Shown here in pieces: positions 45,611 to 56,041 of a stretch of DNA of 64,000 nucleotides. The position numbers and the translations under genes are program-made. A model generated the notes under the pieces. It did no database searches, was not told where the DNA came from, and saw only the letters and a list, made by a program, of their open reading frames with translations. This stretch comes from an uncultured Bacteroidaceae bacterium (lineage in GTDB: Bacteria > Bacteroidota > Bacteroidia > Bacteroidales > Bacteroidaceae): the NCBI GenBank assembly GCA_944321635.1, contig CALULY010000010.1, forward strand, positions 1 to 64,000. Direction: 5' to 3'. Numbering within the stretch: position 1 is the first letter of the stretch; each line of letters begins with the position of its first letter.

Positions 45611-46821
45611 ACGGGAGCCTTGAAGGGAAGAAAATAGTGCTGGGCATCACAGGCAGCATAGCCGCTTACAAGGCAGTAGTGCTTGCCCGCGAACTCATCA
45701 AACGTGGTGCGGAAGTGCAAGTGGTCATCACGCCAGCAGGGAAGGAATTTGTCACGATGCTGACACTGGCTACGTTGACGCGGCGACAAGTGATAAGCGA
45801 GTTTTTCTCGCACCGCGACGGGACTTGGAACAGTCATGTCGAGTTGGGACAATGGGCGGATGCCATGCTGATTGCCCCCGCCACGGCAGCGACAATAGCC
45901 AAGATGGCCAACGGGGTGGCAGACAACATGCTCGTCACCACCTATCTGTCGATGAAAGCCCCGGTGTTCGTTGCCCCGGCAATGGATCTCGACATGTTTG
46001 CACACCCATCTACACAGCACAACATCGAACTGTTGCGCTCGTATGGCAACCACATAATTGAACCTGGCACTGGTGAACTTGCCAGCGCACTCGTTGGAAA
46101 AGGCCGTATGGAGGAGCCTGACAACATCGTTAAACTGCTTGAGGAACACTTTGCCAAGGCGCAATCGTTGGCAGGCAAGAGAATCCTCATCACGGCAGGA
46201 CCGACTTATGAACGGATTGACCCTGTGCGTTTCATCGGCAATTACTCCTCCGGCAAGATGGGGTTTGCCCTCGCAGAAGAATGCGCGGCACGTGGCGCGG
46301 AAGTCGTGCTTGTATCCGGTCCGGTAGCATTGCAAGCCCACAGCCCGAACATAAGGCGTGTGGATGTCGAGTCCGCTGATGAAATGTTTGAAGCTGCTAC
46401 GGCCACCTATGATAATATGGATGCCGCAATACTTTGTGCCGCTGTCGCCGATTACAAGGTCGAACATAGTGAAGCAAACAAAATAAAGCGCGATGGCAAT
46501 GCGTTGCCCCTCAACCTCGTCCCGACGAAAGACATTGCCCGTGCCTTGGGGACTTCAAAACGCAATGACCAGCTGCTTGTCGGATTTGCATTGGAGACTG
46601 ACAACGAGACAGCTAATGCCGAAAAGAAATTGAAAGGGAAAAACTTGGATTTCATCGTCCTTAATTCGCTGCGTGACAAGGGGGCAGGCTTCAAAACAGA
46701 CACCAATAAAATCACAATCATCGGCAGAAAAGGCACAGAGGCCTATCCGTTGAAAAGCAAACGTGAGGTCGCGGCGGACATAGTTGACACGTTGGAATCA
46801 TATATGCACGAAAAGAAATGA
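45607..46821 (+). CDS. coaBC: Bifunctional phosphopantothenoylcysteine decarboxylase/synthetase
   Basis: Catalyses two steps of coenzyme A synthesis: joins cysteine to 4-phosphopantothenate, then decarboxylates the product. The 404 residues have the FMN-binding CoaC half (1-185; KKIVLGITGSIAAYKAV, PAMDLDMF) and the CoaB half (from ILITAGPTYERIDPVRFIGN near 195; AAVADYK near 280). Overlaps its neighbours by four bases on both sides. Confidence 0.96.
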   Translation: MNGSLEGKKIVLGITGSIAAYKAVVLARELIKRGAEVQVVITPAGKEFVTMLTLATLTRRQVISEFFSHRDGTWNSHVELGQWADAMLIAPATAATIAKMANGVADNMLVTTYLSMKAPVFVAPAMDLDMFAHPSTQHNIELLRSYGNHIIEPGTGELASALVGKGRMEEPDNIVKLLEEHFAKAQSLAGKRILITAGPTYERIDPVRFIGNYSSGKMGFALAEECAARGAEVVLVSGPVALQAHSPNIRRVDVESADEMFEAATATYDNMDAAILCAAVADYKVEHSEANKIKRDGNALPLNLVPTKDIARALGTSKRNDQLLVGFALETDNETANAEKKLKGKNLDFIVLNSLRDKGAGFKTDTNKITIIGRKGTEAYPLKSKREVAADIVDTLESYMHEKK

Positions 46822-47735
46822 ATGTATTGAAACGATTGACCGCTGCATTCTCATTACTTATGGCTTTGAGCTGCCTCGCAACCATGGGACAAGAACTGAA
46901 TTGCCGCGTCAGCATAAATTCATCACAAGTGCAAGGCACTAACACGCAGGTATTCACTACGCTCGAAAACGCCTTGATGGAATTTATAAATGAGACGGAA
47001 TGGACGACGGCCCACTATTCATACGCCGAGAGAATCTCTTGTAATTTCAGCATAGTCGTCAAAGAGTACTCCGATGACGGGACATTCAATTGCGAGCTGA
47101 CGGTGCAATCTACAAGGCCGGCGTTCAACTCAAGCTACAATTCGGCTGTATTGAACTTCAAAGACGAGAATTTCGCTTTTAGCTACATCGAGTACGACCC
47201 TTTGGAGTTCCGCGAAGATTTGATCGACAACAACCTGACAGCAGTCATCGCCTACTATTGCTACCTTATAATAGGGCTTGACATGGACACTATGAGCCCG
47301 ATGGGCGGCACCGATGTCCTGCAAAAGTCGGTTGATATAGTCAATGCCGCCCAGAGCTTGTCTGAGACAGGCTGGAAAGCGTTTGAAGATTCGCGCAACC
47401 GTTATGCAATAATCTTCGACTACATTGACGAAGGCATGAAACCTTTGAGGCAGTTCATGTACGACTACCATCGCATAGGGCTTGACGAAATGGCACAGAA
47501 CGCCGAGCGAGGCCGAGCATCGATAGCGGCATCATTGAAACTTTTGCAGGAGGCCAAATCAAACCGCCCGATGTCTTCTGTCCCAGACATAATAGTAGCG
47601 ACGAAAAAAGAGGAATTGCTCAATGTCTTTTCAAAAGGTCCTCAAAAAGAGAGGGAAGATGTCTATGACTGCCTCATGAAACTCAGCCCGGCCGATGTCA
47701 ACGACTGGGACAAGATAAAAGAAGCTAAACCTTGA
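46818..47735 (+). CDS. DUF4835 family secreted protein
   Basis: A 305-residue protein with signal peptide (1-25, ends TMGQELNC). Mature part has ENALMEFINETEWT near 52 and IAYYCYLIIGLDMDTMSPMGG near 140, which are marks of the Bacteroidetes DUF4835 family. Function unknown; in this phylum it is regularly placed between coaBC and recN, as here, with overlaps or gaps of a few bases, so expression is coupled to DNA repair and CoA genes. Confidence 0.88.
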   Translation: MNVLKRLTAAFSLLMALSCLATMGQELNCRVSINSSQVQGTNTQVFTTLENALMEFINETEWTTAHYSYAERISCNFSIVVKEYSDDGTFNCELTVQSTRPAFNSSYNSAVLNFKDENFAFSYIEYDPLEFREDLIDNNLTAVIAYYCYLIIGLDMDTMSPMGGTDVLQKSVDIVNAAQSLSETGWKAFEDSRNRYAIIFDYIDEGMKPLRQFMYDYHRIGLDEMAQNAERGRASIAASLKLLQEAKSNRPMSSVPDIIVATKKEELLNVFSKGPQKEREDVYDCLMKLSPADVNDWDKIKEAKP

Positions 47736-47738
47736 GCC

Positions 47739-49397
47739 ATGTTGACCCATTTGCACATCAGCAACTATGCATTGATAAAGAAGTTGGATATAGACTTCGC
47801 CAAAGGATTCTCGGCAATAACTGGAGAGACAGGTGCCGGCAAGTCCATAATGATTGGCGCGCTCAATCTCCTCGCCGGCCAGCGTGCAGACACCAAAGTG
47901 CTACTGGAAGAAGCAGATAAGTGCGTCATCGAAGCGACCTTTGATGTTTCGTCATACGGGCTGGACAAGCTGTTTGAAAGCCTGGACTTGGACTATGGTG
48001 GCGAGTGCGTCATCCGCCGAGAGATCTCACGTTCTGGCAAATCACGGGCATTCGTCAATGATTCACCAGTGCAACTGCCAGTGATGAGGGAGGTGGCATC
48101 CCATCTGTTTGACATACACTCCCAGCACCAGAATCTGCTCTTGAACGACCCGTCATTCCTCCTTGGTTTTGTTGATGCCATAGCTGGCAATGAAAAGGAA
48201 AGGGATGACTATCGCCATTCCTACGACGAATATCTCAAGGCCAAGCGTGATCGTGACAATTTCGTCAAGAATGCAAGCAAAGACAGCGGCGAGGCGGACT
48301 ACTGGCGATACCAACTCAATCAAATAAACGACGCCAAATTGCATGACGGCGAACAAGAGGAATTGGAAGAAGAGTTGAACGTCCTCACTCACGCCGAAGA
48401 GATAAAGACAGGAATGTATTCCATCAACGAACTGTTTGATTCAGACGATGGCGGCATCCTCTCCGCACTCAAAAAACAGATTGGCATAGCATCATCGTTG
48501 CAACAACTGTTCCCGCAAGCCGGTGCACTCTGCGAACGCATCGAGAATGCCTATCTTGAACTGAAAGACGTTGCCTACGAGGTCTCAGGCCTGGCGGATG
48601 ACGTGACATTCGACCAAGAACGCATGGAAAGCGTCAATGCAAGGTTGGACGTGATTTATTCATTGCAGCAGAAGTTCCATGCAGCCACTGTTGCCGACTT
48701 ATTGAATCTTGCAGAAGAAATCTCCGGCAAACTGTCAGCCATCGAGAACTTTGACGAGCAAAAAGATTTGTTGGAGAAGCAACTCGCTGCCGCCCATGCC
48801 AAGGCCGGCAACGCAGCAGCAGCATTGAGCGACAGCCGTGCAGCGGTGTTTGACAGCATATCTAAAGGAATCGAAGCGGCATTGCACGGCCTCGGTATGC
48901 CCAACGGCGAGGTAAAGGTCGTGTCCCGCACAAAGGAGGAGCTGTCCCCAAGCGGCAAAGACGAGTTGTCCATGCTCTTCACTGCCAACAAAAACCGAGA
49001 ATTGCAGGATGCCGCGCAGATTGCATCGGGCGGTGAACTTGCAAGGCTCATGCTGGCCGTCAAATCCATCATTTGCCGCGTCAGGGTGCTTCCGACCATC
49101 ATCTTTGACGAGATAGACACAGGTGTGTCAGGGGAGATAGCAGCCAAGATGGGCGACATGATGAAGGAGATGGGACAACGTATGCAAGTGCTCAGCATAA
49201 CCCACCTGCCACAGATAGCAGCCAAAGGCACAAGACAATATAAGGTATACAAGCAAGACGACAGCGGAAGCACGACCACCAACATCCGCTTGCTCGACGA
49301 CGGGCAACGCGTGGACGAACTTGCTGTGATGCTCAGCGGCAACATCATCACGCAGGCCGCCATTGATAACGCTAAAGAATTGTTGAAAAATGAATAG
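47739..49397 (+). CDS. recN: DNA repair protein RecN
   Basis: An SMC-like ATPase acting in double-strand break repair. The 552 residues show Walker A GETGAGKS at 30-37, a central coiled coil, and in the C-terminal half ASGGELARLMLAVK (signature) and PTIIFDEIDTGVSGEIA (Walker B). It starts three bases after DUF4835 and overlaps rlmB by eight bases. Confidence 0.95.
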   Translation: MLTHLHISNYALIKKLDIDFAKGFSAITGETGAGKSIMIGALNLLAGQRADTKVLLEEADKCVIEATFDVSSYGLDKLFESLDLDYGGECVIRREISRSGKSRAFVNDSPVQLPVMREVASHLFDIHSQHQNLLLNDPSFLLGFVDAIAGNEKERDDYRHSYDEYLKAKRDRDNFVKNASKDSGEADYWRYQLNQINDAKLHDGEQEELEEELNVLTHAEEIKTGMYSINELFDSDDGGILSALKKQIGIASSLQQLFPQAGALCERIENAYLELKDVAYEVSGLADDVTFDQERMESVNARLDVIYSLQQKFHAATVADLLNLAEEISGKLSAIENFDEQKDLLEKQLAAAHAKAGNAAAALSDSRAAVFDSISKGIEAALHGLGMPNGEVKVVSRTKEELSPSGKDELSMLFTANKNRELQDAAQIASGGELARLMLAVKSIICRVRVLPTIIFDEIDTGVSGEIAAKMGDMMKEMGQRMQVLSITHLPQIAAKGTRQYKVYKQDDSGSTTTNIRLLDDGQRVDELAVMLSGNIITQAAIDNAKELLKNE

Positions 49398-50133
49398 CAG
49401 TAAAGAAATGATATTCGGCATCCGTGCCGTGATCGAGGCAGTCCAATCGGGCGCAGAGATAGACAAAATCCTGATCAAAAAGGACATCCAGAGCGATTTG
49501 TCAAGAGAACTGATGGAGGTGCTCCGTGGCAAACACATAACGACACACCGCGTGCCGGTCGAACGTCTCAACCGCATCACCAGAAAGAACCACCAAGGTG
49601 TCGTGGCATTCCTCTCCCAAATCTCGTATGCAAGCCTCGGCAACCTCGTCCCCACTCTTTACGAGCAAGGCAAAGTCCCGTTCATCGTCGTCCTGGACGG
49701 CATCACGGACATCCGCAACTTTGGAGCCATAGCCCGCACTTGCGAATGTGCTGGTGTCGATGCCGTTGTCATCCCGGCGCGAAACAGCGTGACGGTCAAC
49801 GCAGATGCAGTCAAGACATCGGCGGGGGCGTTGATGACGCTGCCGGTGTGCAAGGAACAGGACATCGATGCCACGCTCGAATACCTGCACAACTCGGGCT
49901 TCAGGATAGTGGCGGCAACCGAAAAAGGCGACACCGACTATGCCACAGCCGACTACACCGGCCCAACCTGCCTCTTGCTCGGCGCAGAGGACAGGGGCAT
50001 CCCCAACGAACACCTCCGCCAATGCGATGACCGCGTGTCGATTCCCCAATTCGGGACGGTGGCATCGTTGAACGTGTCGGTGGCGGCAGGCATACTTATA
50101 TATGAAGTCATAAGACAAAGGAGGGGACAATGA
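49390..50133 (+). CDS. rlmB: 23S rRNA (guanosine-2'-O-)-methyltransferase, RlmB type
   Basis: A 247-residue SpoU-class methyltransferase. The N-terminal substrate-binding domain (SKEMIFGIRAVIEAVQSG) is followed by the SPOUT domain with DGITDIRNFGAIARTCE near 103, LLLGAEDRGIP near 197 and VASLNVSVAAGILIYE near 223. It overlaps recN by eight bases and the next gene by four, so is part of the same transcript. Confidence 0.93.
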   Translation: MNSSKEMIFGIRAVIEAVQSGAEIDKILIKKDIQSDLSRELMEVLRGKHITTHRVPVERLNRITRKNHQGVVAFLSQISYASLGNLVPTLYEQGKVPFIVVLDGITDIRNFGAIARTCECAGVDAVVIPARNSVTVNADAVKTSAGALMTLPVCKEQDIDATLEYLHNSGFRIVAATEKGDTDYATADYTGPTCLLLGAEDRGIPNEHLRQCDDRVSIPQFGTVASLNVSVAAGILIYEVIRQRRGQ

Positions 50134-51806
50134 ACAACGCACCACGCATCATCACCCTGTGCCTCGCGCTGGCAGCTGCATCTATAGCGCCGGCACAAAA
50201 AGCCCCGTCATGGGCGAAGAAAGCTGCCAAGTCCGTCTGCACCATATTGACCTATGGCGACGACGGCACACTGCGCGACAAGGCGCAAGGCGTATTCATC
50301 TCAGACGACGGCACTTGCCTGACCGACTACCGCCTGTTGGCCGGCGCGGACTCGGCGGCAATCGTCACCAAAGAGGGCAAAACCTGCCCGGTCAAGTATG
50401 TCGTTGGCTGTGACGACATATATGACCTCACCAAACTCCGTGCCGATGTCAAGAGCAGCACGCCACTGCCGCTTGCCACATCGCCAGCCAACATCGGCGA
50501 CAAGGTGTATGTCGTCCTCTACTCGGAATCCAAGAATCCCCAACTCAAGGAGGCGAAAGTCTCGGCAGTCGAGGATGCCCGCGACGGCGACAAATATTAT
50601 ACCCTTACGATACGGGCAAAGCTCACGGCACGCAGCTGTCCCGTCGTCAATACCGAGGGCGGTTTGCTCGGGTTGTTCCAGGCTGGCGGCAACGACACCA
50701 CGGCCTACGCTTGCGGGGCGCGGATGGCGGCCGGGCTGTCATTTGACGCATTCATGTTCCAGGACGTAGCCGCGTCGGCTGTGCGCCTGCTCAAACGCCT
50801 GCCGGACAAGGAGAACGACGCGCAGGTGGCACTCGTCATGGGGCGGTCGTCGATGGATGATGCCCGCTATGCCGCCTATCTTGAGATCTATAAGGAGATG
50901 TTCCCCGCCTCGCCATACGCCTACGAGCAACTCGCCGCGCTCCATGTCGCCACTGACAAACAGGCCGCGATGGATGAGATACGTGAGGCGAGCAGCCTCT
51001 ATGCCAACAAGGACGAGGGACTTTACGCCCTTGCCAAGTTCAAGTACGCCGCCACTGATTCGCTTGGCGGTGAGAAAGGCTTCACGCTCTCCGACGCCCT
51101 CGACGACGTGCAGGGAGCGATAGCGGTCAACCCCCTGCCCCTCTACTACAACCTTGAGGCGCAAGTCGAGACTGCGCTCGGCGACCACGGCGCGGCACGC
51201 GCAGCATACGCCAAAGTGCTCGGCTCCAATCTATGCTCGGTAGAGGCCCTAAGCGGCTACATCCAATCAAATGCCATGCTCGGGGCAGATGACAGGGAAC
51301 AGCTGGCGTTGGTCGATTCGCTGCGGACGCTCTATTCCAGCACGCTGGGCAAGGATTCGGTCGAGTTGCTTTACACCAAAGCCGTCTACCTCGACCGCAT
51401 CGGCGACTACAACGGGGCATTGCGCTGCCTGTCGGTCTATTCGGCGGCATACGACGAATTGATGACAGACGCGTTTTTCTACTACCGCGAGCAGATTGCC
51501 ATGAAGGCCAAACGCTACCAGCAAGCCATGGACGACATCAAACGCGCGTTGCTCATCAAGCCTGACGACATGACTTATCTCGTCGAGTACGCCGGCTTGT
51601 GCATCATCGCCAACGACTACGACAACGCCATCTCAGTGCTTGAGCGTTGCCACTCGGCGGACAAGGGCAATGCCGACATAAACCGCCTGCTCGGCCTCTC
51701 GCTCCTGCAACTCGGGCGCAAGGAGGAGGGACGCAAGCATCTGACACTCGCCGTGGAGGCGGGCGACGACGTTGCCGCGCGGCTGCTTGAGCAGTACGGC
51801 AATTGA
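50130..51806 (+). CDS. Secreted protein: inactive trypsin-like domain plus TPR repeats
   Basis: A 558-residue exported protein (signal peptide to about 22, IAPAQKAP). Residues 25-205 follow the layout of a DegP-type serine protease (AQGVFISDDGTCLTDYRLL, YDLTKLRAD, CPVVNTEGGLLGLF), but the catalytic histidine position reads YRLL and no GNSGGP-like serine motif is present, so it should not cleave. From about 240 it consists of tetratricopeptide-like helical repeats (for example IGDYNGALRCLSVYSAAYDE). It may be a periplasmic scaffold or binding protein. Followed by a terminator. Confidence 0.8.
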   Translation: MNNAPRIITLCLALAAASIAPAQKAPSWAKKAAKSVCTILTYGDDGTLRDKAQGVFISDDGTCLTDYRLLAGADSAAIVTKEGKTCPVKYVVGCDDIYDLTKLRADVKSSTPLPLATSPANIGDKVYVVLYSESKNPQLKEAKVSAVEDARDGDKYYTLTIRAKLTARSCPVVNTEGGLLGLFQAGGNDTTAYACGARMAAGLSFDAFMFQDVAASAVRLLKRLPDKENDAQVALVMGRSSMDDARYAAYLEIYKEMFPASPYAYEQLAALHVATDKQAAMDEIREASSLYANKDEGLYALAKFKYAATDSLGGEKGFTLSDALDDVQGAIAVNPLPLYYNLEAQVETALGDHGAARAAYAKVLGSNLCSVEALSGYIQSNAMLGADDREQLALVDSLRTLYSSTLGKDSVELLYTKAVYLDRIGDYNGALRCLSVYSAAYDELMTDAFFYYREQIAMKAKRYQQAMDDIKRALLIKPDDMTYLVEYAGLCIIANDYDNAISVLERCHSADKGNADINRLLGLSLLQLGRKEEGRKHLTLAVEAGDDVAARLLEQYGN

Positions 51807-51851
51807 CCCGCCGGCGCGACAGCGCAAGCAGATCATCACTGACAGCACAGG

Positions 51852-51880
51852 ATGCCCAGCCATCACGGCCGGGCATTTTT
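51852..51880 (+). terminator. Terminator after the recN-rlmB-TPR series
   Basis: ATGCCCAGCC (51852-51861) pairs with GGCCGGGCAT (51867-51876) with one mismatch, followed by TTTT. Confidence 0.85.
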
Positions 51881-52081
51881 CGTCGTGCCCCGTTGGCGGA
51901 GTGGCGGAAATGCACCGCCATCCATCCATTCAAGTCAGTAAACGTGCAGTGACGCATCTCGTGCGTCCCCGCCTCGGCGGTGAACGTCCTGCGACAGCCC
52001 GGGATGCCGATGTGACGCGCACCATGCCTCCCGCGACATTCGCCCGGTGATTAGTCCTGATGGGATAAGGGACAAGGCGGA

Positions 52082-52225
52082 TGAGGTCTGACCTAAAGTC
52101 CGGTGCCTCGGTGCTTGAACTTCCATCAGGTCGAACCTAAAGTTGGATTGCCGGGTGCATAAAGTTCATTTAGAAGTTTTGTTTTTACTTTATGTCAAGG
52201 GGAAATGAACTTTTCCCGGCGAGCA
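52082..52225. mobile_element. Family C element, copy 3 (short form)
   Basis: Same orientation as copy 1 but the core is reduced to a single 17-base partial unit (52172-52188) between AAAGTTCATTT and TTTATGTCA. Flanks CGGTGCTTGAACTTC and GAACTTTTCCCGGCGAG recur in copy 4. The rest of 51881-52349 shows no gene or other structure I can support. Confidence 0.65.
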
Positions 52226-52349
52226 AGTGAAGTTTAGGCCTGACCTCATCGGTTTTTTGCCTTGACTTGGCGGCCGGAAGACAGTCTTTGCCATCCTGGC
52301 ATCGCTGGCTAAAACGGGATGTGTGGTGGGGAATTAGTCCATTAATCCA

Positions 52350-52357
52350 TATCTTTG
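52350..52357 (+). promoter_or_regulatory. Predicted -7 element of dnaE
   Basis: TATCTTTG lies 22 bases before the dnaE start. The -33 element is unclear. Confidence 0.5.
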
Positions 52358-52379
52358 GGCCAAAATCACGACTGACATC

Positions 52380-55300
52380 ATGCAAGACTTCGTACATCTC
52401 CACGTACACACCGAATACTCGCTGCTCGACGGGCAGTCCAAGATCGCCAATCTGGTTGACAAGGCCATGCGCGACGGGATGCGTGGCATCGCCATCACCG
52501 ACCACGGCGACATGTTTGGCATAAAGGAATTCTACAATTACGTCAACAAAAAGAACTCCAAGGTCAACGGCGAGATCAAGACGCTCGAAAAGGAACTCGC
52601 CGACCTGCCCGACGGCGACGGGCGGCGCGGGGAGCTCGCGCAACAGATCGACGGTCTGAGGCGCAAACTGTTCAAACCCATCATCGGCTGCGAGATGTAC
52701 GTGGCACGGCGACGGATGCAAGACAAGGAGGGGAAGCAGGACAGCAGCGGATACCATCTCATCGTGCTGGCCAAGAACAGCACGGGATACCACAACCTCA
52801 TCAAGCTCGTCTCAAAGGCTTGGACGGATGGGTTCTACAGCCGCCCCAGGACAGACCGGCACGAGCTGGAGAAGCACCACGAGGGACTAATCGTCGCCTC
52901 GGCCTGCCTTGGCGGCGAAGTGCCCAAGAAGATCATGGCCGGCAACCTTGAAGAGGCTGAGGAGGCAGTCATGTGGTACAAGAGGGTCTTCGGCGACGAC
53001 TACTATCTCGAACTGCAACGCCACAAGGCTACCGTCCCGCGCGCCAACCACGAGACCTATCCCATGCAAGTGAATGTCAACAAACATCTCGTGGAGCTTT
53101 CCAAGAAATATGGCATCAAGCTGATTTGCACCAACGACGTGCATTTTGTCGATGAAGAAAATGCCGAGGCGCACGACCGTCTCATCTGCCTCTCGACGGG
53201 CAGAGACCTGGACGACCCCAACCGTATGCTCTACACCAAGCAGGAATGGATGAAGACGACGGCAGAGATGAACGCCATTTTCGCCGACATCCCCGATGCT
53301 CTGGCAAACACGGTGGAGATATGCGACAAGGTGGAATTCTTCTCCATAGACCACAAGCCCATCCTGCCCAACTTTCCCAAGCCGGCAGGATTCGACAACG
53401 ACGATGACTACCTGCGCCACCTCACCTTGGAAGGAGCAAAGAAGCGTTGGGGGGAGATGAACGACGAACAGCGCGAGCGCATCGAGTTTGAATTGGCCAC
53501 CATCAAAAACATGGGTTTCCCGGGCTACTTCCTCATCGTGCAGGACTTCATCAGCGCGGCACGCCAGATGGGCGTGGCAGTCGGGCCGGGACGTGGTTCG
53601 GCGGCGGGCTCAGCCGTCGCCTACTGCCTTGGCATAACGCAGATCGACCCTATCAAATATGACTTGCTGTTTGAGCGTTTCCTCAATCCTGACCGTATCT
53701 CACTCCCCGACATAGATATTGACTTCGATGACGACGGGCGCGGCGAAGTCCTGAGATGGGTCACGGAGAAGTACGGCCACGAAAAGGTGGCGCACATCAT
53801 CACCTACGGCACCATGGCGGCCAAACTCGCCATCAAGGACGTGGCACGCGTCCAGAAACTTCCCTTGGCAGAATCCAACAGGCTCGCCAAGCTAATCCCC
53901 GACAAGATACCCGATGTCAAAAAAGTGACTATACAGACTGCCATCGACTATGTGCCAGAACTGAAAGTCGCCGAGGCATCACCCGACCAGAACGTGCGGG
54001 ACACCATCAAATTCGCCAAGATGCTTGAGGGCAACGTCAGAGGCACCGGTGTCCATGCTTGCGGCACAATCATCTGTCGTGACGACATCACCGACTGGGT
54101 GCCGGTCAGCACCGCCGAGGATAAGGAGACCAAGGAGAAAGTGCTCGTCACACAGTATGAAGGCAGCGTAATCGAAGAGACCGGGCTCATCAAGATGGAC
54201 TTCCTTGGCCTGAAAACCCTGTCAATCATCAAGGATGCCGTCAAGAACATCGAGCTCACACGCGGCATCGTCATCGACATCGACAACATCGACATCACAG
54301 ACAAGAGCACCTACCGTCTTTACAGCGAGGGCAGGACGATAGGGACATTCCAATTTGAATCGACCGGGATGCAAAAGTATCTGAAGGAACTCCAGCCCAC
54401 GACATTCGAAGACTTGATAGCGATGAACGCCTTGTACCGTCCAGGGCCGATGTCCTACATCCCGCAATTCATCAACCGCAAACATGGCCGGGAGGAGATC
54501 AAGTATGACATCCCCATCATGGAGCGTTACCTCAAGGACACCTACGGAATCACCGTCTACCAAGAGCAGGTGATGCTGCTGTCACGCTTGTTGGCCAACT
54601 TCACCAGAGGGGAATCCGACGGGCTGCGCAAGGCAATGGGTAAAAAAATAATCGAAAAGCTGAACTCGCTCAAGCCAAAATTCATCAATGGCGGTATAGC
54701 CAACGGCCATGACCCTGCCGTACTCGAAAAAATCTGGGGTGACTGGGAGAGCTTCGCCTCCTACGCCTTCAACAAGTCGCACGCCACCTGCTACTCATGG
54801 GTAGCCTACCAGACTGCCTACCTCAAGGCCAACTACCCTGCCGAGTACATGGCGGCCGTGATGAGCCGCAACATCTCCAAGATCGACGAACTCACCAAGC
54901 TCATGGACGAATGCAAGCGGATGCACATCAAAGTGCTCGAACCGGACATCAACGAGAGCAACGTCACGTTCACCGTCACGCCGTCGGGCGACATACGCTT
55001 CGGGCTGGGGGCGATAAAGAGCGTCGGCGAGGCGGCAGTCGGCTCCATCATCGAGGAACGGCGGCAAAACGGCAACTACAAGTCGGTGTTTGACCTCATG
55101 CAACGTCTCAACTTCACTATATGCAACCGCAAGACCATCGAGAGCCTGGTCTATGCCGGGGCGTTGGACAGCTTCACCAACATCCGCCGCGAGCAGTACT
55201 TCGCCCGCAACGACCGCGACGAGACGTTCATCGAGTCGCTTGTCAGGTATGGGGCAAAGTACCAGAACGAGAAGTCGCAATCGCTCAACTCACTCTTCGC

Positions 55301-56009
55301 AGATGACGAAGCTGTGGAATTGCCGTTGCCCGAAATACTGTTTGACGACAAGTGGAGCGACCTCTACCGGCTCAACAAGGAGAAGGAATACATCGGCATA
55401 TACATTTCCGCCCACCCCCTCGACGACTACGCCGTCATCATGGACAAGATGTGCAACACCCACATGAGCGAGCTCAACGACCTCTCCTCCATGAAGGAAG
55501 CCCGCGACATCACCTTCGGCGGCATCGTCACGGCAGTCCGCGAGGGATACAGCAAGAACAACAACCCATACGGCATACCACGCATCGAGGACTACACCGG
55601 AGCGGCGGAAATCCCGTTCTGGGGGCAGGACTGGGTGCAATGGAACAACTATCTCCGAGAGGGGATGTTCATCTATGTCCACGGCAAGGTGCAGCCCCGC
55701 CGCAACAGGCCCGACGAGATGGAGGTCAAGGTCAACTCCATCGAGCTGCTCTCGGATGTGAAGGAGAAAGTAATACAAAGCATGACCGTGCTCATATCCA
55801 TCAACCAGATTGACAAGACCACCATCACAGACATCGAGAAAGTGCTCGGGGAGAACAAGGGGCAGACCGACCTCTACTTCAACATCATCGACGAGAGCCA
55901 CCCGAACCTCAACATCGTCATGAAATCGGCAAGCAACAAGGTCACGGTCAGCAAGCAGCTCATCGATTATTTGACAGTTGAGAAATCGTTGGAGTACAGA
56001 ATTAATTGA
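52380..56009 (+). CDS. dnaE: DNA polymerase III alpha subunit
   Basis: The replicative polymerase. The 1209 residues begin with the PHP domain (FVHLHVHTEYSLLDGQSKI), then the palm with catalytic aspartates in LPDIDIDFDDDGRGE near 443, the fingers (NALYRPGPMSYIP), helix-hairpin-helix segments and a C-terminal OB-fold region (ARDITFGGIVTAVREG). Length and order match DnaE1. Single gene, followed by trxA with its own promoter. Confidence 0.97.
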   Translation: MQDFVHLHVHTEYSLLDGQSKIANLVDKAMRDGMRGIAITDHGDMFGIKEFYNYVNKKNSKVNGEIKTLEKELADLPDGDGRRGELAQQIDGLRRKLFKPIIGCEMYVARRRMQDKEGKQDSSGYHLIVLAKNSTGYHNLIKLVSKAWTDGFYSRPRTDRHELEKHHEGLIVASACLGGEVPKKIMAGNLEEAEEAVMWYKRVFGDDYYLELQRHKATVPRANHETYPMQVNVNKHLVELSKKYGIKLICTNDVHFVDEENAEAHDRLICLSTGRDLDDPNRMLYTKQEWMKTTAEMNAIFADIPDALANTVEICDKVEFFSIDHKPILPNFPKPAGFDNDDDYLRHLTLEGAKKRWGEMNDEQRERIEFELATIKNMGFPGYFLIVQDFISAARQMGVAVGPGRGSAAGSAVAYCLGITQIDPIKYDLLFERFLNPDRISLPDIDIDFDDDGRGEVLRWVTEKYGHEKVAHIITYGTMAAKLAIKDVARVQKLPLAESNRLAKLIPDKIPDVKKVTIQTAIDYVPELKVAEASPDQNVRDTIKFAKMLEGNVRGTGVHACGTIICRDDITDWVPVSTAEDKETKEKVLVTQYEGSVIEETGLIKMDFLGLKTLSIIKDAVKNIELTRGIVIDIDNIDITDKSTYRLYSEGRTIGTFQFESTGMQKYLKELQPTTFEDLIAMNALYRPGPMSYIPQFINRKHGREEIKYDIPIMERYLKDTYGITVYQEQVMLLSRLLANFTRGESDGLRKAMGKKIIEKLNSLKPKFINGGIANGHDPAVLEKIWGDWESFASYAFNKSHATCYSWVAYQTAYLKANYPAEYMAAVMSRNISKIDELTKLMDECKRMHIKVLEPDINESNVTFTVTPSGDIRFGLGAIKSVGEAAVGSIIEERRQNGNYKSVFDLMQRLNFTICNRKTIESLVYAGALDSFTNIRREQYFARNDRDETFIESLVRYGAKYQNEKSQSLNSLFADDEAVELPLPEILFDDKWSDLYRLNKEKEYIGIYISAHPLDDYAVIMDKMCNTHMSELNDLSSMKEARDITFGGIVTAVREGYSKNNNPYGIPRIEDYTGAAEIPFWGQDWVQWNNYLREGMFIYVHGKVQPRRNRPDEMEVKVNSIELLSDVKEKVIQSMTVLISINQIDKTTITDIEKVLGENKGQTDLYFNIIDESHPNLNIVMKSASNKVTVSKQLIDYLTVEKSLEYRIN

Positions 56010-56017
56010 TATATTTG
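55989..56017 (+). promoter_or_regulatory. Predicted promoter of trxA
   Basis: TTG at 55989-55991, 18 bases, then TATATTTG at 56010-56017, directly after the dnaE stop and 24 bases before trxA. Confidence 0.65.
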
Positions 56018-56041
56018 CCACTCACTTAACAACAAAACATT

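Noticed and set aside
45520-46467. 315-residue open frame on the minus strand
   Set aside because: Antisense to coaBC; composition is that of a complementary-strand shadow.
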